A stretch of DNA of 64,000 bases from Nipponacmea schrenckii (Eukaryota > Mollusca > Gastropoda > Lottiidae), in contig CM060203.1 in the NCBI GenBank assembly GCA_030562195.1, positions 14,698,534 to 14,762,533 of the forward strand, in the 5' to 3' direction. Made by a program: the position numbers and the translations under genes. This document shows positions 59,700 to 64,000 of this stretch, piece after piece (the stretch's first letter is position 1; each line of letters begins with the position of its first letter). A model generated the notes under the pieces. That model was given only the letters and a program-made list of their open reading frames with translations. It had not been told where the DNA came from and searched no databases.

Positions 59700-62430
59700 A
59701 CGAGTGCACCCCTTTAACACTTTATTGGCTATCATTACTGCCTCTTAACCGACCCGTGTCATTTGTTTTGTGTTTATATTTTGTTAAAAGAATACAACTT
59801 TTAAATTTTTCAGTCTAATTGACCATGGCTCATCCAATGCCACCAACAAGGGTTTGATCTAAGTGATAAATTCACTAAAGTCAACGGTTATAATAATATA
59901 CAATACGAAGAGTCTTTGAATCGTTTGATATATAATCATAACCTCTTTAATTACATAGGTCAAAAATTAGAATTAGATCTAATACACAAGGACAAAATCC
60001 TGTCTAACATTCAGCCCATGGTGACTATACCATGAGTGATTTATGAGAAAAATCACACAAATATTTCAATATACAATTTGTTTCAAATTACACAAGTAGG
60101 CCTATGTGTGTATTAGATGGACAGATTTAGGTTGCTGTGATCAAGTACATGACCGCAAAAACAAAAATGATGTAGAGGCTTTCATAATAAGAATAATACA
60201 TAAATAAAGCCACAAATACACATTAAAGAAATAAGAAATGAAAGGAAATGAATGGAGTTGTACGTCCTACTCTTCTGCACCTTCAAGAAATAAAAATACC
60301 ACCATGAGTACATCACTCCACCCTGTCTTAAATTTGTGATTCCTGTAATTCCAGAAAAAAAAATTATTATGACGTTACTCTCACGAATACAATTTGACTT
60401 GAATTGACGTTTTAATGCACAATATATTATACATAAATCAAGACAATCTGACTATAAAATGAAAAAATAGCTATGGCAGCCATTTCGTCCGGTTGACAAG
60501 AGGGGTTCATCCTTGGGTGATTAGGAACACCCACTCGAAGTTTCACCCAAAGCCATAAAGAAACCAGCTCTCTATCGTTCTCAATGAATTGAACGTATTC
60601 CCGAAAACAAGTGAAATAACTCAATTTTTCGATTAGTCTGATTTGTCTGGGTAGACAGGCTGGGGTGTATAAAAAGTATAATTTGCCAACACTTCTGTAA
60701 GCTAGTTGAAAACTATATTTCATAAGTGAAAATAAAACTTATTTCACATCTCTTTAAAACGTTTTGAAGTTAGGGTCGCTGTTAAATGACCCGTGTTTGA
60801 AGAACATTGTTATTCACACTATACCGACTGCTGGCTATAAACTGCGTTACAATATACGTATACTGGGCTAGGTCGTTATTCTTGAAGCTATTCTCTTCAT
60901 AGCAAAACCAGTTTTAAACGTGTTGGACCTTTTTTTTTTACTTCAAACAATCAGGTATGTATGCCTTAGTTGTTAGTTCCCATATTGCACACTGCCCAAC
61001 CTAGCGCAGAGAGAGGGACGTTCAAAGAGCTTAATATAATTATTTCACTTCGTGTGTTGCTGGTTGACTTCGTGGCATACTTTTTCATCCTTTCCATAAT
61101 GAATTGAAGGAATAACATGTAGGTCGTTTAGCAACATACGTATAGTATAATAAATGTATCGACTTTTTCTGTATATGGTTCACTTCTGTTCATTCTAACT
61201 CAATAGTTACATCCTATTTTACGAGTTGTCTCGTTGTAAATTTAAGCCGTGTTAATACGATGAGGATTTTTAGTGCAAATTTGCAAACATATGCAAATTT
61301 ACATACCTGTACAATAGTATATTCCCTGTGCATTCAAACGAAGTATAAGTCCCTTAGGTAAATCTGGAGAGCTAATTATCCATTTCTGTCATAGCCATGG
61401 GGAGGATAAGACTAGAAAGTTTCAGCAAGCGCGGAATGTTTTCCTATTTCCTGAATGTAGCACTTACTCTGGGTTGCTCAAATGTAAGAGAATTAAAACG
61501 AAAACCTCGCATGAAGGGTTGATTTGTCAAGGTTTTTCCTGCAACACTTTAAAGAAACAGAAACAGAAAAAAAAAATTGAAATTTGCAGATGACTTGAAG
61601 ATGAGTTCCCAAGACACAATACCACTAGGTGTTCAAAAGAAGGTAGCAATTACCATTTACTGGATGGCATCATCGTCAGAGTACCGAACAATCGGTTATC
61701 TCATAGTTGTCTGACAGGCTACTGTATATGTACCAAAAATAGATATATACTCACAGACCGTAGCAAATTTATTCACATGAGTAAAAGCTGCACATGAGTA
61801 AATGCGCTCATGCGGTCACATTAGCTCCTAATATTTCGCCATATAAACGGGGCTTAATACACAAGAACTTTTGCAACACAACTTTGGACATGTTGGTTTA
61901 TGACATATCAAAACGTTTCTTTAGGAACATGTTCACATAAAGGATATAACATGTTTGATATCAATGGTCAATGGAACAAGCAATTTGCTAAAGCAATTAA
62001 ACGCTTTCAGTGGGTGCTTCATATACACAAAATTCTATGGCATATCTTTACAATTGGAATTTATTAACTAAAACGATTTCGCAAAACTAGTTGGTGTTAT
62101 GACAATTCCAAATTTCAACTGGAATAAACATGACAATTAGAAATGTGTTTGTATTATTTAATGTTTTTTTATTGCACATTTTGTACTGCCACTCCAAAAA
62201 AAAAAAAAAAAAACCCAAAAACGGAGATGAAATTTGGAATGCATGAAGCCAACTATCTGGAGGTAATCTCTGCAAAATTTCAGGACCATACCTTATAGCA
62301 TAAATCAACGACTGAGAATCTTAAATATTACCCTAACAGACATTAATTAACTTAAAGATGGGTCTCAATATTCAGGAGATTAAACATGTATTATGTTCAA
62401 GATAAATCCTTGGGGATGGGTCCCAGCCCA
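59700..62430. other. intergenic, no gene seen
   Basis: Contains a minus-strand SINE tail at about 60240-60285 ('gtcctactcttctgcacctt'), a short body fragment near 60977 ('cccatattgcacactgccc') and a poly-A run near 62197. Open frames at 60427-60723 (-) and 62087-62308 (-) show no family features. Confidence 0.45.
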
Positions 62431-62439
62431 CCCACGTCT

Positions 62440-62570
62440 TCGGGTCCCACCTATCTAGTTGAGTCTCCGGTTGGAAATCAAAATAGATAATTGGGTTAGT
62501 GCAGTTGTGTTTGTAAAAGTTCCCTCGTTGTTCACTGTATGGCATTGTGATTAATGTAACATGCCGAGGA
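62440..62570 (+). mobile_element. SINE-like copy, degenerate
   Basis: 'gagtctccggttggaaatca', 'aaagttccctcgttgttcac' and 'tgtatggcattgtg' match the family body. It lies immediately upstream of methyltransferase copy B. Confidence 0.55.
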
Positions 62571-62631
62571 GCGTGACCCTAAACTCATAATTAAACTTTT
62601 TAATTTCGTAGCACTCTATTTCAGAATCAAA

Positions 62632-63605
62632 ATGGCATTATCCGACAATCCAAATTTTAAGAAATTTTACAAGACAACACCCGATGGACTGCTGCACTAT
62701 CAAGATGCTATTAAAGCAAGAGAAGGTCTATCAAAGGAGGAAATAGCAAAGACTTTTGATGCTTGGGTTGATAAAGGAACTTACGAAACGGTAAGATATC
62801 TCGTCCATGTTCCTCGAGTTTTCTTGCTCATATAGTGAGTCCTGGACATTCAGACCTCAAGACCTATTCAAACACACATTCAAATTGAAAATTATATAAC
62901 AAAATTTCATGTCAGCACAATTTGAGTTGGGACAAACCTTATAGCCTCTTATAGCGCCCGTTTAGCAGGAATATAGCACATGCCCCCCCCCCCCTCACAC
63001 ACACACACTTTCCTCAAAAAAAACAAACGCCCCTAGCTGCAGTTTAACCTAGGAAACAAACCGAACATACCCAAAGTTATCCATTCGACTATATTATACT
63101 ATACTCATATTATATTGTAGGACTCACGTAGACTGAACTATTCCGGTCCCGAGGTCACTGCCGAAAGCGTCTCAAAACTTTACGACGATGCTCAGAGGAA
63201 AGATATTAAAATACTCGACGTAGCTGCTGGTACTGGCTTATTATCACGAGAGGTAGGTCAAAGCACGTGCATAATGGACGATACGTTCATACGTAGTAGG
63301 TATAGTTAACACTGGTTGATTTGAATGTGATCTTTAAATGCTCTAAGGGAAACGTGGAACGTACATAGATCTCCAGTGACCCCGAATCATGTGTAGTTAT
63401 CTGTCACTAACTGAAAAGTATTTTTTCTGGTTTTTTTTTATAGGATTACAATTCCGATCATTCTTTCAGCTAAGAAAATATGGATTTACGAATATTGACG
63501 CCGTTGATCCAAGTGAGAAATCCAGAGAATTGGCTATGAAAGATGGTCTTTATGATAGATATGTGGTAGATTTTGTGGATGATCATGATCTGGATATTCA
63601 GTCAG
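62632..63605 (+). CDS. METTL27-like SAM methyltransferase, copy B (partial)
   Basis: Exons 1-3 are visible: 62632-62790, 63121-63252, 63470-63605. Their lengths (159, 132, 136 nt) and phases are identical to copy A. They encode the N-terminal lid (REGLSKEEIAKTFDAW), motif I ILDVAAGTGLLSRE and NIDAVDPSEKS. The matching exons 4 and 5 must lie beyond 64000: I see no sequence like them in the last 395 bases. A clear tandem duplicate in the same orientation. A (C)n(CA)n microsatellite sits in intron 1 (about 62983-63008). Confidence 0.88.
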
Positions 63606-64000
63606 GTAAAGATCTTAAAAATGCACCTGTATAAACGTGTAGAGAAGTTTGAAATATCATGTTCCTGTAGCAACGGTAGTAGGTATATTATCATAGTTAT
63701 GGTTAGAATAATACCGTTGCCAACGAAACAATAACACCTTTTACAAAATTTTTCCGTGCCAGGTCTAGACCAGGAATTACACTGGAAGAATAATATGAAA
63801 CGCAATTATTAGCCTTGGTGTCCTTTTCCTGTAAGATTATCTTTTTCTATGTTATTCTGTAGAATATCGCGCCTGAAAGTTTCGGTTGTTCTATTTTCTA
63901 TCGGATATGCAGTCCTCCAACATACATTACCACTATGCTTTTCGGCATCTTTCATTATTTCTTATAGGATCCGGCGTAATTCATCTTCACTGAACTTTTC
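63606..64000. other. intron 3 of methyltransferase copy B
   Basis: No further exon recognised before the window ends. Confidence 0.6.

Overview
This is a eukaryotic nuclear window. It is AT-rich, has genes split by GT-AG introns, long intergenic gaps full of minisatellites and SINE-like repeats, and no bacterial-type gene packing. The protein content (secernin, kinase-less FGFR-like Ig protein, acyl-CoA-binding protein, METTL27-type methyltransferases, Lsi2/ArsB-type transporters) indicates an animal, most likely a lophotrochozoan. A marine mollusc such as a gastropod is my best guess; this is inference, since no marker gene settles it.

Layout, left to right: (1) 1-2870, intergenic with minisatellites. 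(2) 2924-6699 (+), a complete five-exon secernin-like gene (419 aa), with a 60-bp minisatellite in intron 1 and a 21-bp one in intron 4. (3) 6.7-13 kb, intergenic, with a tRNA-derived SINE split by a foldback element that carries 124-bp inverted arms. (4) 13080-15105 and 19396-21762 (+), two tandem paralogues of an ArsB/Lsi2-type membrane transporter, each with two coding exons joined at the same phase-1 position. (5) 25711-31423 (-), the 3' part of an FGFRL1-like gene: two Ig domains, a Thr-rich then Lys/Asn-rich stalk, one membrane segment, a short tail and no kinase. Its first exon may lie near 43.6-43.8 kb. The large intron/intergenic space holds several tandem arrays. (6) 46969-47824 (-), a small secreted 12-Cys protein with two pacifastin/VWC-like repeats. 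(7) 48570-51784 (+), a complete five-exon acyl-CoA-binding protein (87 aa). (8) 54657-56899 (+), a complete METTL27-like methyltransferase (234 aa), and 62632-63605 (+), a second copy cut by the window end. Between them lie an unrecognised minus-strand gene (57556-58534) and a perfect 39-bp-stem hairpin.

The genes are unrelated and do not form a pathway. The most interesting system is the tandem transporter pair: Lsi2-type proteins export silicic acid in plants, so this pair is a candidate for silicon or other metalloid efflux. One 141-bp patch of exon 2 is almost identical between the copies while the flanking coding sequence is diverged, which suggests gene conversion. All exon boundaries below were derived by hand from splice consensus, reading-frame continuity and family similarity. 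No database search was run.
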